From: Flavobacteriales bacterium UBA7382
GTDB taxonomy: Bacteria > Bacteroidota > Bacteroidia > Flavobacteriales_D > Sanyastnellaceae
DNA length: 24,794 nt
Assembly (NCBI GenBank): GCA_002469765.1
Contig: DKNS01000059.1
Span: 1 to 24,794 of the forward strand
Direction of reading: 5' to 3'
Shown here: piece by piece, positions 15,655-23,254 of the stretch
Layout: each line of letters opens with the position of its first letter
How positions within the stretch are numbered: position 1 is the stretch's first letter
The notes under the pieces: model-generated
The model's database searches: none
What the model saw: the letters and a program-made list of their open reading frames with translations, nothing else
Told to the model about the DNA's origin: nothing
Program-made: the position numbers and the translations under genes

Positions 15655-16564
15655 GGAATGAAGGTACCTCAAGTCGGGCCACAACATGCCTCTGCCTTCC
15701 CTGCAAGTCTTTTAGGATTTCCACGTGTTTCCAACGACCTGTCTCCACCAAGAGCGCGGCCACGTCACCGGCATGGGCGTGGTGACATTCCATGCCAAGC
15801 CACCCCTGATCCGCGAGACCACCTTCGTCACACCATCGCTCAAGGGCCCTGTAGAACAGAAGCGGATCCTCGTCGGGCACAAACAGCGCCAAGCCAGGCT
15901 CATGGTCCACGACCCTGGCGTGCATGTCGGCGCGTTCTGCCGCAGGGATGTATGGTGGATTGGACACAACCAGATGGAAGGGTGCACTTGGGCGCGACGC
16001 GTCGAGCAGATCGTGCGCCCCTGTCGCCACCTGCAGGTCTTGGTCAACGGCGTTGGCCCGGGCCACTTCCAAGGCAGGCTCGCTGACATCCCAGGCGTCC
16101 ACTTTCGCACGTGGCACGCGTTTTTTCAAAGACAAGGCGATGCAGCCGGAACCCGTGCACCAATCCAAGGCGCGAGGAACGCGTTCAGAAATGGACGCGA
16201 GCTTCTCAGCCATCCAAACAACGAGCTCTTCCGTTTCAGGACGGGGAATGAGGACATCTGGGGTGACGCGCAGCGCCATCCCATCGAACCACGCTTGCCC
16301 CAGGACATGCTGCAACGGCTCCCCTGCCGACAATTTCGATGCCGACAGGGCCAAACGGTCCAATTCAGACTCTGACCAAAGCCGTCCATCGGCCAACCTG
16401 GCGCCCCTCGGTTGGCCCGACTCGAAGTTCATCAAGCGATGGACCATGCCCGTGCGCTCTTCAGGTTCCACGCTGTTCAGCCGGCCCAACAACCAACGTC
16501 GGACTTCTGACTCGACGTTGGACAACGGCCATGGGCCCATGCCCCGTCGAACAACTCCGCTCAC
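15632..16564 (-). CDS. prmC: Release factor glutamine methyltransferase
   Basis: PrmC methylates the glutamine of the GGQ motif in RF1 and RF2, using S-adenosylmethionine. The 310-residue product has an N-terminal helical domain with GEPLQHVLGQAWF (81-93), IPRPETEELV (107-116), the SAM motif I region DWCTGSGC (134-141) and the catalytic NPPY (202-205). Motif I has cysteine where the first glycine of D-x-G-x-G-x-G is usual. I favour the GTG start at 16564, which overlaps the mgsA stop as GTGA; an ATG at 16540 would give 302 residues, closer to the usual length (about 280). The 3' end overlaps ligA by 23 bases. It shares the window with another termination factor gene, prfC, but is not in the same operon. 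Confidence 0.93.
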   Translation of the reverse strand: MSGVVRRGMGPWPLSNVESEVRRWLLGRLNSVEPEERTGMVHRLMNFESGQPRGARLADGRLWSESELDRLALSASKLSAGEPLQHVLGQAWFDGMALRVTPDVLIPRPETEELVVWMAEKLASISERVPRALDWCTGSGCIALSLKKRVPRAKVDAWDVSEPALEVARANAVDQDLQVATGAHDLLDASRPSAPFHLVVSNPPYIPAAERADMHARVVDHEPGLALFVPDEDPLLFYRALERWCDEGGLADQGWLGMECHHAHAGDVAALLVETGRWKHVEILKDLQGRQRHVVARLEVPSFHGRPPQD

Positions 16565-16941
16565 CCCTTTGCGGGGTTGGCCGCCTGAACCAACAATTCT
16601 GCGGTGGCCCGGTTGGTCGCCAGGGCGACGTTGTGCACGTCACACTGACGCAACAGCATGTTCACGTCTGGTTCGTGGGGGTGCTTGCCCATTGGGTCCC
16701 GGAAGAAGATGACGGCGTCCAACAGGCCTTCGGTGATGAGGGCTGCAATTTGGGCATCTCCCCCAAGGGGACCGGAAGCCAAACGCCGCACCGACAACCC
16801 CAACTCGCCTACCCGACCTCCAGTGGTACCGGTGCCCACCAACTCGAGCTTCTTGAACCATGCCTGGTGCGCTTTCACAAAGTCCACCAAGTCGTCCTTT
16901 TTGCCATCGTGGGCAATCAACGCAACGCGCTTCAATTCCAT
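16561..16941 (-). CDS. mgsA: Methylglyoxal synthase
   Basis: MgsA converts dihydroxyacetone phosphate to methylglyoxal and phosphate, an overflow bypass of lower glycolysis that relieves sugar-phosphate build-up. The 126-residue product has ALIAHDGKK (7-15, with H11), the phosphate-binding TGTTGG (37-42), GPLGGDAQI (57-65) with catalytic aspartate D62, FFRDP (79-83) and PHEPDV (88-93) with H89, all matching the E. coli enzyme. It is slightly shorter than the E. coli protein (about 150), missing the C-terminal tail. The ATG at 16941 lies 46 bases after the amylase stop with a TAAGTTTG box just upstream. Its stop overlaps the prmC GTG. Pairing with an amylase is consistent with sugar overflow control but may be chance. 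Confidence 0.95.
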   Translation of the reverse strand: MELKRVALIAHDGKKDDLVDFVKAHQAWFKKLELVGTGTTGGRVGELGLSVRRLASGPLGGDAQIAALITEGLLDAVIFFRDPMGKHPHEPDVNMLLRQCDVHNVALATNRATAELLVQAANPAKG

Positions 16942-16945
16942 GGTT

Positions 16946-16953
16946 CAAACTTA
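16946..16953 (-). promoter_or_regulatory. -7-like box upstream of mgsA
   Basis: On the minus strand this reads TAAGTTTG, an exact match to TAnnTTTG and the same sequence as the box before prfC. It ends only 4 bases before the mgsA ATG, so a transcript started from it would have almost no leader. No TTG lies at the ideal 19-21 base spacing upstream. Confidence 0.45.
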
Positions 16954-16955
16954 CA

Positions 16956-16977
16956 CCGCATCCTCAAGCGGGTGCGG
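16956..16977 (-). terminator. Possible hairpin between the amylase gene and mgsA
   Basis: CCGCATCC (16956-16963) can pair with GGGTGCGG (16970-16977) across a 6-base loop, with one imperfect pair (A-C on the minus-strand RNA). It sits 10 bases after the amylase stop and just before the mgsA -7-like box. No run of U follows, so it is not a textbook intrinsic terminator; it could be a terminator, an mRNA-end stabiliser or chance. Confidence 0.35.
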
Positions 16978-16987
16978 GGTGAACACC

Positions 16988-18439
16988 TCAAGATGCGGTG
17001 GCAAAGACCGCATAGCTGTGCGGAGCCATGTCTTGACCTTCTTCCCAACCGGTGACATCGAACCCACCCATGACAGGTGAAAGTCTGGCTTCAGGCAAGG
17101 AGAGTTTCACGGATTGGACGTGGTCAGACAGGTTCAGCACCACCACCACAGTGCTCTCACCTTTTTGCTTGTAAAACGCGAAGACAGCATCGTCGTTGGA
17201 CGTGGGCAACAATTGGGGCGCACCGCCAAAGTCGCCATTCCAGAGGGCCTCGCGCGTACGGTTGAGCTCATTCAGCGTGCGGTAGAAGTCAGCTTTTTCA
17301 TGTCCACCCCACTCCACAGTGTCCTTTTCAAAGAACCGCAGGCGATCCCGGTTGTAAGACTCCTGGCCGGAATACACCAAAGGCATGTCCAGCAAGGTCC
17401 CCGCCAACACCGCCATAGCATCACCAGCGTCACCGTAACGCTCTTCCACGGTGCCGTTCCAGCTGTTCTCGTCGTGGTTGGTTATGAACCCCATGCGGTA
17501 GGCGTCAGACGCAAAACGTTCTGCCTCTTCATGCACGTAATCGCGCAACACCTGCACGGGCTCATGGCCTTGGGCCACTTGGTTGGTCAGGTGGTGGAAG
17601 TGCCATCCGTAGCTCATGTCGAAGGCACGGTTGTGGTGCTCAGGCTCTTCAGCCTCTGCAAGCATGAACACGTCGGGCTTGACTGCCTCAAGTTGGCGGC
17701 GGGCCATCTCCCAAAATGGGGTCGGCACCTTCATGGCCACGTCGCAACGGTAGCCATCCACATCGTGGTTTTCCACCCAGTGAACGAGGGCGTCGGCCAT
17801 GGCAGCATACAATCCGTTGTCCACACCGTTTTCCCAGTCCAGCTGGGCGACGTCCCACCAGTCCGTGCCCAAGGGGGGCTGCAAATTGCCGAGGCTGTCA
17901 AGCAAGTAGAACTCTTTGTTGGATTCTGTCCATACGCAGTCGAAGGCACTGTGGTTGGCCACCCAGTCCAAAATCACCCGCAACCCCAATGCATGGGCTT
18001 CATCCACAAAACGCTGAAAGTCCTCCAAGGTTCCATAATCGGCATTGACGGCGTAGTAGTCCTGCACACTGTATGGGCTTCCCAATGAAGAACTGCCTGG
18101 CTCCACAATGAAATTGCTGACGTTTTCGCCGCCTTTGCGATTGACCTGTCCGATGGGGTGCACAGGCATCAACCACAAAATGTCCACGCCGAGGTCTTTC
18201 AACCGACGCAAGTCTGGGATCAAGGCATTGAACGTTCCCTCTGGGGTGTGCTGGCGCACGTTCACCTCATAAATGGTCGCGTTTTTGGTCCAATCGGCGT
18301 GCACCAACGCGTCGGCTTGCTCGCCCGATCCCAACACCTCGACCTCGCCCGTTGGGTTGGGACCGCCGCAAGAAGTCAAAACAGTGGCTACGCAGGTCAT
18401 GAAGGCCAGGGCACGAGTAGGGAAGGTCAATTGGTTCAT
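16988..18439 (-). CDS. Alpha-amylase family (GH13) glycoside hydrolase, predicted lipoprotein
   Basis: This is a 483-residue GH13 hydrolase acting on alpha-glucans. It has a lipoprotein signal peptide with lipobox LTSC (C24), so it is probably anchored in the outer membrane or facing the periplasm. The TIM barrel shows region I with D158, N162 and H163 (DWVANHS), region II GYRCDVA with R231 and catalytic nucleophile D233, general acid E262 in MLAEAEEP, and region IV NHDEN with D323. A small C-terminal beta domain follows (about 400-483). The catalytic set is complete. There is no susCD pair or sugar regulator nearby. A TACCTTTC box with TTG 21 bases upstream precedes the ATG. Exact specificity (starch, maltodextrin, other) cannot be told. 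Confidence 0.92.
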   Translation of the reverse strand: MNQLTFPTRALAFMTCVATVLTSCGGPNPTGEVEVLGSGEQADALVHADWTKNATIYEVNVRQHTPEGTFNALIPDLRRLKDLGVDILWLMPVHPIGQVNRKGGENVSNFIVEPGSSSLGSPYSVQDYYAVNADYGTLEDFQRFVDEAHALGLRVILDWVANHSAFDCVWTESNKEFYLLDSLGNLQPPLGTDWWDVAQLDWENGVDNGLYAAMADALVHWVENHDVDGYRCDVAMKVPTPFWEMARRQLEAVKPDVFMLAEAEEPEHHNRAFDMSYGWHFHHLTNQVAQGHEPVQVLRDYVHEEAERFASDAYRMGFITNHDENSWNGTVEERYGDAGDAMAVLAGTLLDMPLVYSGQESYNRDRLRFFEKDTVEWGGHEKADFYRTLNELNRTREALWNGDFGGAPQLLPTSNDDAVFAFYKQKGESTVVVVLNLSDHVQSVKLSLPEARLSPVMGGFDVTGWEEGQDMAPHSYAVFATAS

Positions 18440-18456
18440 GGGGTCAATTTGGGAAG

Positions 18457-18488
18457 GAAAGGTAGCACATTCGTGACTTGGTGTACAA
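18457..18488 (-). promoter_or_regulatory. Candidate promoter for the amylase gene
   Basis: On the minus strand a TTG (18486-18488) is followed after 21 bases by TACCTTTC (18457-18464). This fits the Bacteroidota pattern TTG-N(about 19-21)-TAnnTTTG with one mismatch in the last base. The box ends 17 bases before the ATG at 18439, giving a short ordinary leader. Confidence 0.5.
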
Positions 18489-18528
18489 TGAACACCAAGC
18501 CCTTTTGCCCAAGTTCATGCATTGCCCA

Positions 18529-21297
18529 TCAGAACAACGATGCCTGCCCACCTGTGTCCAAGTCTGGATCTGAGGAAGGCTCGGTAGGGGAAGACAATGG
18601 CCTGGCCTTGGACGAAGGCGCATCTGACGCAACGACGACCTCTGTCTCAGCAGCCTTTTGGTACGTGGGTGCGGGTGACGCTGGACTCTTCTCGCGCGCC
18701 GCATCTGCAGCACGTGCCGTTTCCAGCTCTTGCTCCAGGGCCGCCTCGAGCTCTTTGACCGGAGGCTCGAGGGTCACCTCCGTCACAGGCAATGCACTGA
18801 GCTTGTTACCCAAGGCCCTTACCCCTTTCAACGAGATGAAACCGCGCAAATCCAGAACATCGTCTTCCCGGTCACGAGTGTGCTTGAACCGGCGGTTGTA
18901 GCGGATGCGCACATGCGGATGGTGCAGCGTCGAGGCCACCCAAAGCTTGGACTGCTTGTGCTCGCCGATGAATCCCGTGGGATTCTTGCTGAATTCTGGC
19001 AAGAACCGCTTGACGTACCATTCGTCCTTCTCCCCCTCATGGTAGACCGCTGAGACAGGACGATCCTCGTCAAACTTCTCGAGGTGAATCATCTTGTCGT
19101 CGAAGTGGGTGCTCAAATCGAAGCTCGAGAAAGCGTACGACCCGTCGTCAAGCAACATCAAAATCTTGTCCTCCGCCTTGAAATCGCCCAAGAATCGGCC
19201 CCGCTCGTCCCCATTTAGGCGGCGAACGGTGTCGTCGTACCACACTTTTCGTGCACCCAATGTGCTGACGCCCGCCTCTTTCAATTCCACCTTCCGAACC
19301 TGGAACTTGGACACCAAGTTGCCTCCAGCCCCGCGCCCCTTGATCGCGACGTCGCTGAAGTTGACGTCGAACTTGACTTTCTTCAACCGGGCTTGGGCGC
19401 GCAAAAAGATGGACACCACTTCAGCTTCCCCGTTGGGGTTGGCGGTGAAGTACAGGACCTTGGACTTGGGCGTGCCTTTCGTGATCGGATATTCTCTGTC
19501 TCGGGTGATGGACGTGACATTAAATCGTTTGACCATGCTTCTGCCGGTGGCGCCATCGAGGTAGATGACGTTGTAAGTTGTCCGCTTGTCCCCGCGCTTC
19601 CAAACTGCGACGTACAGCAAGTTCTTCCCGAAGAACGCCTTGGAAGACACCTTGCTGACTTGCATTGCGCCGTCTTTTCTAAACACGATGATGTCGTCAA
19701 TGTCGGAACAATCGCCAAGCAACTCCCCTTCAGTCCGCTTCAACCCTGTGCCCACAAAACCTTCCTCAGGATTCCAATAAAGCTTGGCGTTGGCCACAGC
19801 CACTTTGCTGCGGTCTATGGATTCGAAGGTGCGGAGTTCTGTTTTACGCTCCCGACCAGGACCGTATTTCTCCTTGAGGCCCTTGAACCAAGAGATGGCG
19901 TATTCCGTGAGGTTGGCCATGTGGTCTTTCACTCGGTCAATCTCCGCTTCTAAGGAGGCGATGCGCTCGTCGGCCTTGAAGCTGTCGAATTTGGAAATAC
20001 GCTTGATCCGAATCTCCGTGAGACGGGTGACGTCTTCGTCAGTCACGTCACGCAGGAGGTGCTTGATGTGCGGCTTCAAGCCTTCGTGAATGGCGGCAAG
20101 AATCTCTTCCCACGTTTCACATTCTTCGATGTCGCGGTAGATGCGATTCTCGATGAAAATCTTTTCCAACGACGAGAAGTGCCACGTCTCTTGAAGTTCC
20201 CCCAGTTCAATTTCAAGCTCCCGCTTGAGCAAATGTCGCGTGCGGTCGGCGCTGATTTTCAAGATGTCGCTGGCCCCCATGAAGACTGGCTTGTCGTCGA
20301 ATACGACGCAGCTGTTGGGTGCCAAGCTGACCTCACAGTCGGTGAATGCGTAAAGGGCGTCCAGCATCTTGTCGGGCGACACGTTGCTGGCAAGGTGCAC
20401 CACCACTTCCACTTTGTCAGCGGTGTTGTCCTCGACCTTCTTGATCTTGATTTTGCCCTTGTCGTTGGCTTTCAAGATGCTGTCAATGAGCGACCCTGTG
20501 GTCACGCCATAAGGCACCTCCCTGACCACCAACGTTTTGTTGTCCACCTTGTCGATGCGGGCCCGAACGCGCACCCGATCTCCCCGGAGTCCGTCGTTGT
20601 AGTTTTCCATGTCAGCCATCCCGCCAGTCGGGAAGTCCGGGTAGAGCTTGAATCGCTTGTTTTGGTAATGGGCGATGCACGCATCGATCAACTCGATGAA
20701 GTTGTAAGGCAAGATTTTGCACGCCAACCCCACCGCGATGCCATCCACCCCGCTTGACAACAGCAAGGGGAATTTGACGGGCAACGTTTCAGGCTCCTTG
20801 TTCCGGCCGTCGTAGCTGGAGAGCCATGTGGTGGTCTTGGCATTGAAGAGGACCTCCAGCGCAAACTTGCTCAGCTTCACCTCAATGTATCGAGGGGCCG
20901 CCGCACGGTCTCCAGTCAAGATGTTGCCCCAGTTTCCTTGACAATCCAACAACAGCTCGCGCTGTCCGATTTGGACCATGGCGTCCCCGATACTCGCGTC
21001 CCCATGGGGGTGGAACTTCATCGTGTTGCCGATGACGTTGGCCACCTTGTGGAATCGGCCGTCGTCCATTTCACGCAAGCTGTGAAGGATGCGTCGCTGC
21101 ACAGGCTTCAGGCCATCGTGCTGGTGAGGCACCGCACGTTCCAGGATGACGTAACTGGCGTAATCCAGGAAGTAGTCGTTGTACATGCCACGAACCGGGA
21201 TCACCCGCTCCATCTCTCCAGCTTCTCCGGCCCCTTCTTCACCGGCAAACTCGTCGTCGCGCTCGTCGCGCTCGTCGTCGTGCTCTTGCTCGCTCAT
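18529..21297 (-). CDS. parC: DNA topoisomerase IV subunit A
   Basis: ParC is the DNA-cleaving subunit of topoisomerase IV, which unlinks daughter chromosomes. The 922-residue product has a very acidic N-terminal extension (1-30), the winged-helix cleavage domain with catalytic Y137 in AAAPRYIEV, GNWGN at 121-125, a tower/coiled-coil region (about 360-490) and a C-terminal beta-pinwheel. It lacks the GyrA box QRRGG[KR]G; the nearest stretch is IKGRGAGGN (652-660). That, and the adjacent parE, argue for topoisomerase IV over gyrase. The last 75 or so residues are low-complexity and probably disordered, ending QASLF (918-922), which resembles a sliding-clamp-binding peptide. The ATG at 21297 overlaps the parE stop as ATGA; later in-frame ATGs (residues 29, 38) would remove the acidic tail. 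Confidence 0.93.
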   Translation of the reverse strand: MSEQEHDDERDERDDEFAGEEGAGEAGEMERVIPVRGMYNDYFLDYASYVILERAVPHQHDGLKPVQRRILHSLREMDDGRFHKVANVIGNTMKFHPHGDASIGDAMVQIGQRELLLDCQGNWGNILTGDRAAAPRYIEVKLSKFALEVLFNAKTTTWLSSYDGRNKEPETLPVKFPLLLSSGVDGIAVGLACKILPYNFIELIDACIAHYQNKRFKLYPDFPTGGMADMENYNDGLRGDRVRVRARIDKVDNKTLVVREVPYGVTTGSLIDSILKANDKGKIKIKKVEDNTADKVEVVVHLASNVSPDKMLDALYAFTDCEVSLAPNSCVVFDDKPVFMGASDILKISADRTRHLLKRELEIELGELQETWHFSSLEKIFIENRIYRDIEECETWEEILAAIHEGLKPHIKHLLRDVTDEDVTRLTEIRIKRISKFDSFKADERIASLEAEIDRVKDHMANLTEYAISWFKGLKEKYGPGRERKTELRTFESIDRSKVAVANAKLYWNPEEGFVGTGLKRTEGELLGDCSDIDDIIVFRKDGAMQVSKVSSKAFFGKNLLYVAVWKRGDKRTTYNVIYLDGATGRSMVKRFNVTSITRDREYPITKGTPKSKVLYFTANPNGEAEVVSIFLRAQARLKKVKFDVNFSDVAIKGRGAGGNLVSKFQVRKVELKEAGVSTLGARKVWYDDTVRRLNGDERGRFLGDFKAEDKILMLLDDGSYAFSSFDLSTHFDDKMIHLEKFDEDRPVSAVYHEGEKDEWYVKRFLPEFSKNPTGFIGEHKQSKLWVASTLHHPHVRIRYNRRFKHTRDREDDVLDLRGFISLKGVRALGNKLSALPVTEVTLEPPVKELEAALEQELETARAADAAREKSPASPAPTYQKAAETEVVVASDAPSSKARPLSSPTEPSSDPDLDTGGQASLF
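21259..21276. repeat. Two tandem copies of a 9-base repeat in the parC 5' end
   Basis: GCGCTCGTC occurs twice in perfect tandem (21259-21267 and 21268-21276) and is flanked by further TCGTCG triplets. It encodes the acidic/basic run DDERDERDDE at residues 7-16 of ParC. The 9-base unit keeps the frame, so copy number could vary without disrupting the gene. Confidence 0.6.
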
Positions 21298-23144
21298 GCT
21301 TCCGTCAATTCGTCCTTCTCCACACGGAGGTTCTCAATGATGAATTTTTGGCGGTTGGGGGTGTTCTTGCCCATGAAGAACCCCAACATTTCTTGGAGGC
21401 TTTGCTCCTTGCCGATGACCACAGGGTCCAAACGGATGTCCTCTCCGATGAAATGGCTGAATTCATCAGGACTGATTTCACCCAAACCCTTGAACCGGGT
21501 GATTTCTGCCCGTACTCCCAACTCTCTCAAGGCGGCTTGCTTCTCGCCCTCGTCGTAACAATAGCGGGTCTCCTTTTTATTGCGCACCCTGAACAGCGGC
21601 GTTTGCAACACGTACAAGTGGCCTCGCTTGACCAGGTCTGGGAAGAATTGCAAGAAGAAGGTGATCAACAGCAGGCGGATGTGCATGCCGTCGACGTCCG
21701 CATCTGTAGAGATGACCACCTTGTTGTAGCGCAACGTGTCCAGGCCGTCTTCAATGTTGAGTGCCGCCTGCAAGAGATTGAACTCCTCATTCTCATACAC
21801 CACCTTTTTGGTCAGGCCAAAGCTGTTGAGCGGCTTCCCCTTCAGACTGAACACCGCCTGGGTGGCTACGTCGCGGGCTTTGGTGATGGAGCCCGATGCC
21901 GAGTCTCCCTCCGTGATGAACAGGGTCGTCTCTTCGTTGCGATCCTTCTTGGCGTCTGTCAGGTGAAGGCGACAGTCCCGCAACTTGCGGTTGTGCAAGG
22001 ACGCCTTCTTGGCGCGTTCGCGGGCGAGCTTCTTGATGCCCGCGAGGTCCTTCCGCTCCTTCTCGCTTTGGATGATCCGGGCTTGAAGGGCCTGTGCGAC
22101 GTCGGGGTTTCGGTGCAGGAAGTTGTCCAACTCGCGCTTCAAAAACTCAAACACGAAGCTCTTCAATGTCGGCCGACCTGGTCCGACTTCTAGGGAGCCA
22201 AGTTTGGTCTTGGTCTGCGACTCGAAAATCGGCTCCTCCACCTTCACCGCCACCGCCGCCGAAATGCCTCCACGGATGTCTTGGGCGTCGTAGTCCTTGC
22301 CGAAGAAATCTCGAACGACCCTGATGTACGCCTCCCGAAACGCCGCTTGGTGCGTTCCTCCTTGCGGAGTGTATTGGCCGTTGACGAAGCTTTGGTAGTC
22401 TTCCCCGTAAGCATCTGTATGGGTCAGAGCCACTTCAATATCCTCCCCCGAGATGTGCACAATGGGGTAGCGCAGTTTGCTGTCGAGGCGGTCCTCGAGG
22501 AGGTCCTTCAACCCATGATCGCTGCGGAATTTCTCGCCGTTGAGGTAGAGCGTGAGGCCTGTGTTCAGGTACGCGTAGTTCCACAACAACTTCTCCACGT
22601 GCTCAGTCCGAAACCGGTAAGCTTTGAAAATCTCGGGATCTGGCTTGAATCTGGTGCGCGTGCCGTTGCGTTTGGTGGTGGACTCCACTTTGGCATCGTC
22701 GGTCAGTTCCCCGAGGACAAACCCGGCGCGTTTCATTTGACCTTCCCGCACACTCTCCACCACGAATTCAGTACTCAACGCGTTCACCGCCTTGGTGCCC
22801 ACTCCATTCAAGCCTACGGACTTTTTGAATGCCCGGCTGTCGTACTTGCCGCCCGTGTTGATTTTCGATACGCAATCGACCACCTTGCCCAGCGGGATGC
22901 CACGGCCGTAGTCTCGCACACGCACTTCATCGTCTTTGATCGCCACCTCAATGGTGCGTCCGTGCCCCATGGTGTACTCGTCGATGCTGTTGTCAATCAC
23001 CTCCTTCAGCAGGACGTAGATCCCGTCGTCGGCGTCCTTGCCGTCTCCCAATTTCCCGATGTACATCCCCGGGCGCATCCGGATGTGCTCCTTCCAATCG
23101 AGGCTCCGAATGTTGTCTTCCGTGTATTGGACTTGCTCTGCCAT
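21294..23144 (-). CDS. parE: DNA topoisomerase IV subunit B
   Basis: ParE is the ATPase subunit of topoisomerase IV. The 616-residue product has the GHKL ATPase domain: MRPGMYIG (23-30), catalytic base E48 and Mg-binding N52 in KEVIDNSIDEY, DYGRGIP (78-84), the G-loop GLNGVGTK (111-118), and the QTK loop at 310-312. The TOPRIM domain follows with EGDSASG (412-418, E412) and DADVDG (481-486). Length fits ParE and the short form of GyrB. I chose the ATG at 23144 (MAEQVQYTEDNIRSL); the frame extends to a TTG at 23171, which adds nine residues I do not recognise. Its stop overlaps the parC start. It is divergent from pepD across 110 bases with -7-like boxes for both genes. Confidence 0.94.
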   Translation of the reverse strand: MAEQVQYTEDNIRSLDWKEHIRMRPGMYIGKLGDGKDADDGIYVLLKEVIDNSIDEYTMGHGRTIEVAIKDDEVRVRDYGRGIPLGKVVDCVSKINTGGKYDSRAFKKSVGLNGVGTKAVNALSTEFVVESVREGQMKRAGFVLGELTDDAKVESTTKRNGTRTRFKPDPEIFKAYRFRTEHVEKLLWNYAYLNTGLTLYLNGEKFRSDHGLKDLLEDRLDSKLRYPIVHISGEDIEVALTHTDAYGEDYQSFVNGQYTPQGGTHQAAFREAYIRVVRDFFGKDYDAQDIRGGISAAVAVKVEEPIFESQTKTKLGSLEVGPGRPTLKSFVFEFLKRELDNFLHRNPDVAQALQARIIQSEKERKDLAGIKKLARERAKKASLHNRKLRDCRLHLTDAKKDRNEETTLFITEGDSASGSITKARDVATQAVFSLKGKPLNSFGLTKKVVYENEEFNLLQAALNIEDGLDTLRYNKVVISTDADVDGMHIRLLLITFFLQFFPDLVKRGHLYVLQTPLFRVRNKKETRYCYDEGEKQAALRELGVRAEITRFKGLGEISPDEFSHFIGEDIRLDPVVIGKEQSLQEMLGFFMGKNTPNRQKFIIENLRVEKDELTEA

Positions 23145-23152
23145 TTCTGCCT

Positions 23153-23181
23153 CTAAAGTACCGATGACCAACAGGCTTCAA
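23153..23181 (-). promoter_or_regulatory. Candidate promoter for parE-parC
   Basis: On the minus strand TTG (23179-23181) is followed after 18 bases by TACTTTAG (23153-23160), a 7-of-8 type match to TAnnTTTG. The box ends 8 bases before the parE ATG at 23144. Weak on its own, but it is the only such element in this part of the divergent gap. Confidence 0.35.
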
Positions 23182-23241
23182 CCCCAGGCCAAACCTCAAC
23201 TTTTCCACACCCCACGCGCCTTTCACTCACCATTCGAACCC

Positions 23242-23249
23242 TACCTTTC
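23242..23249 (+). promoter_or_regulatory. -7-like box upstream of pepD
   Basis: TACCTTTC is identical to the box before the amylase gene and differs from the nqr box only in the last base. It ends 5 bases before the pepD ATG at 23255, so a transcript from it would be nearly or fully leaderless. No TTG is found at the ideal upstream spacing; a TTTC lies 17 bases before it. Confidence 0.4.
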
Positions 23250-23254
23250 GAGTC

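Noticed and set aside
13639..16086. 815-codon open frame on the plus strand opposite ligA and prmC
   Set aside because: It is codon-aligned with ligA, its product is an H/R/G-rich mix with no recognisable domain, and ligA and prmC on the other strand have complete family motifs.
18486..18518. TGAAC...GTTCA inverted repeat after parC, considered as a terminator
   Set aside because: Only a 5-base stem with a long loop and no U run; the inner CTTGGGC/GGCTTGG segments are direct-repeat-like and do not pair.
18529..23144. Reading parE-parC as gyrB-gyrA
   Set aside because: The A subunit lacks the GyrA box and the two genes are adjacent and coupled, which fits topoisomerase IV; gyrase cannot be fully excluded without a genome-wide comparison.
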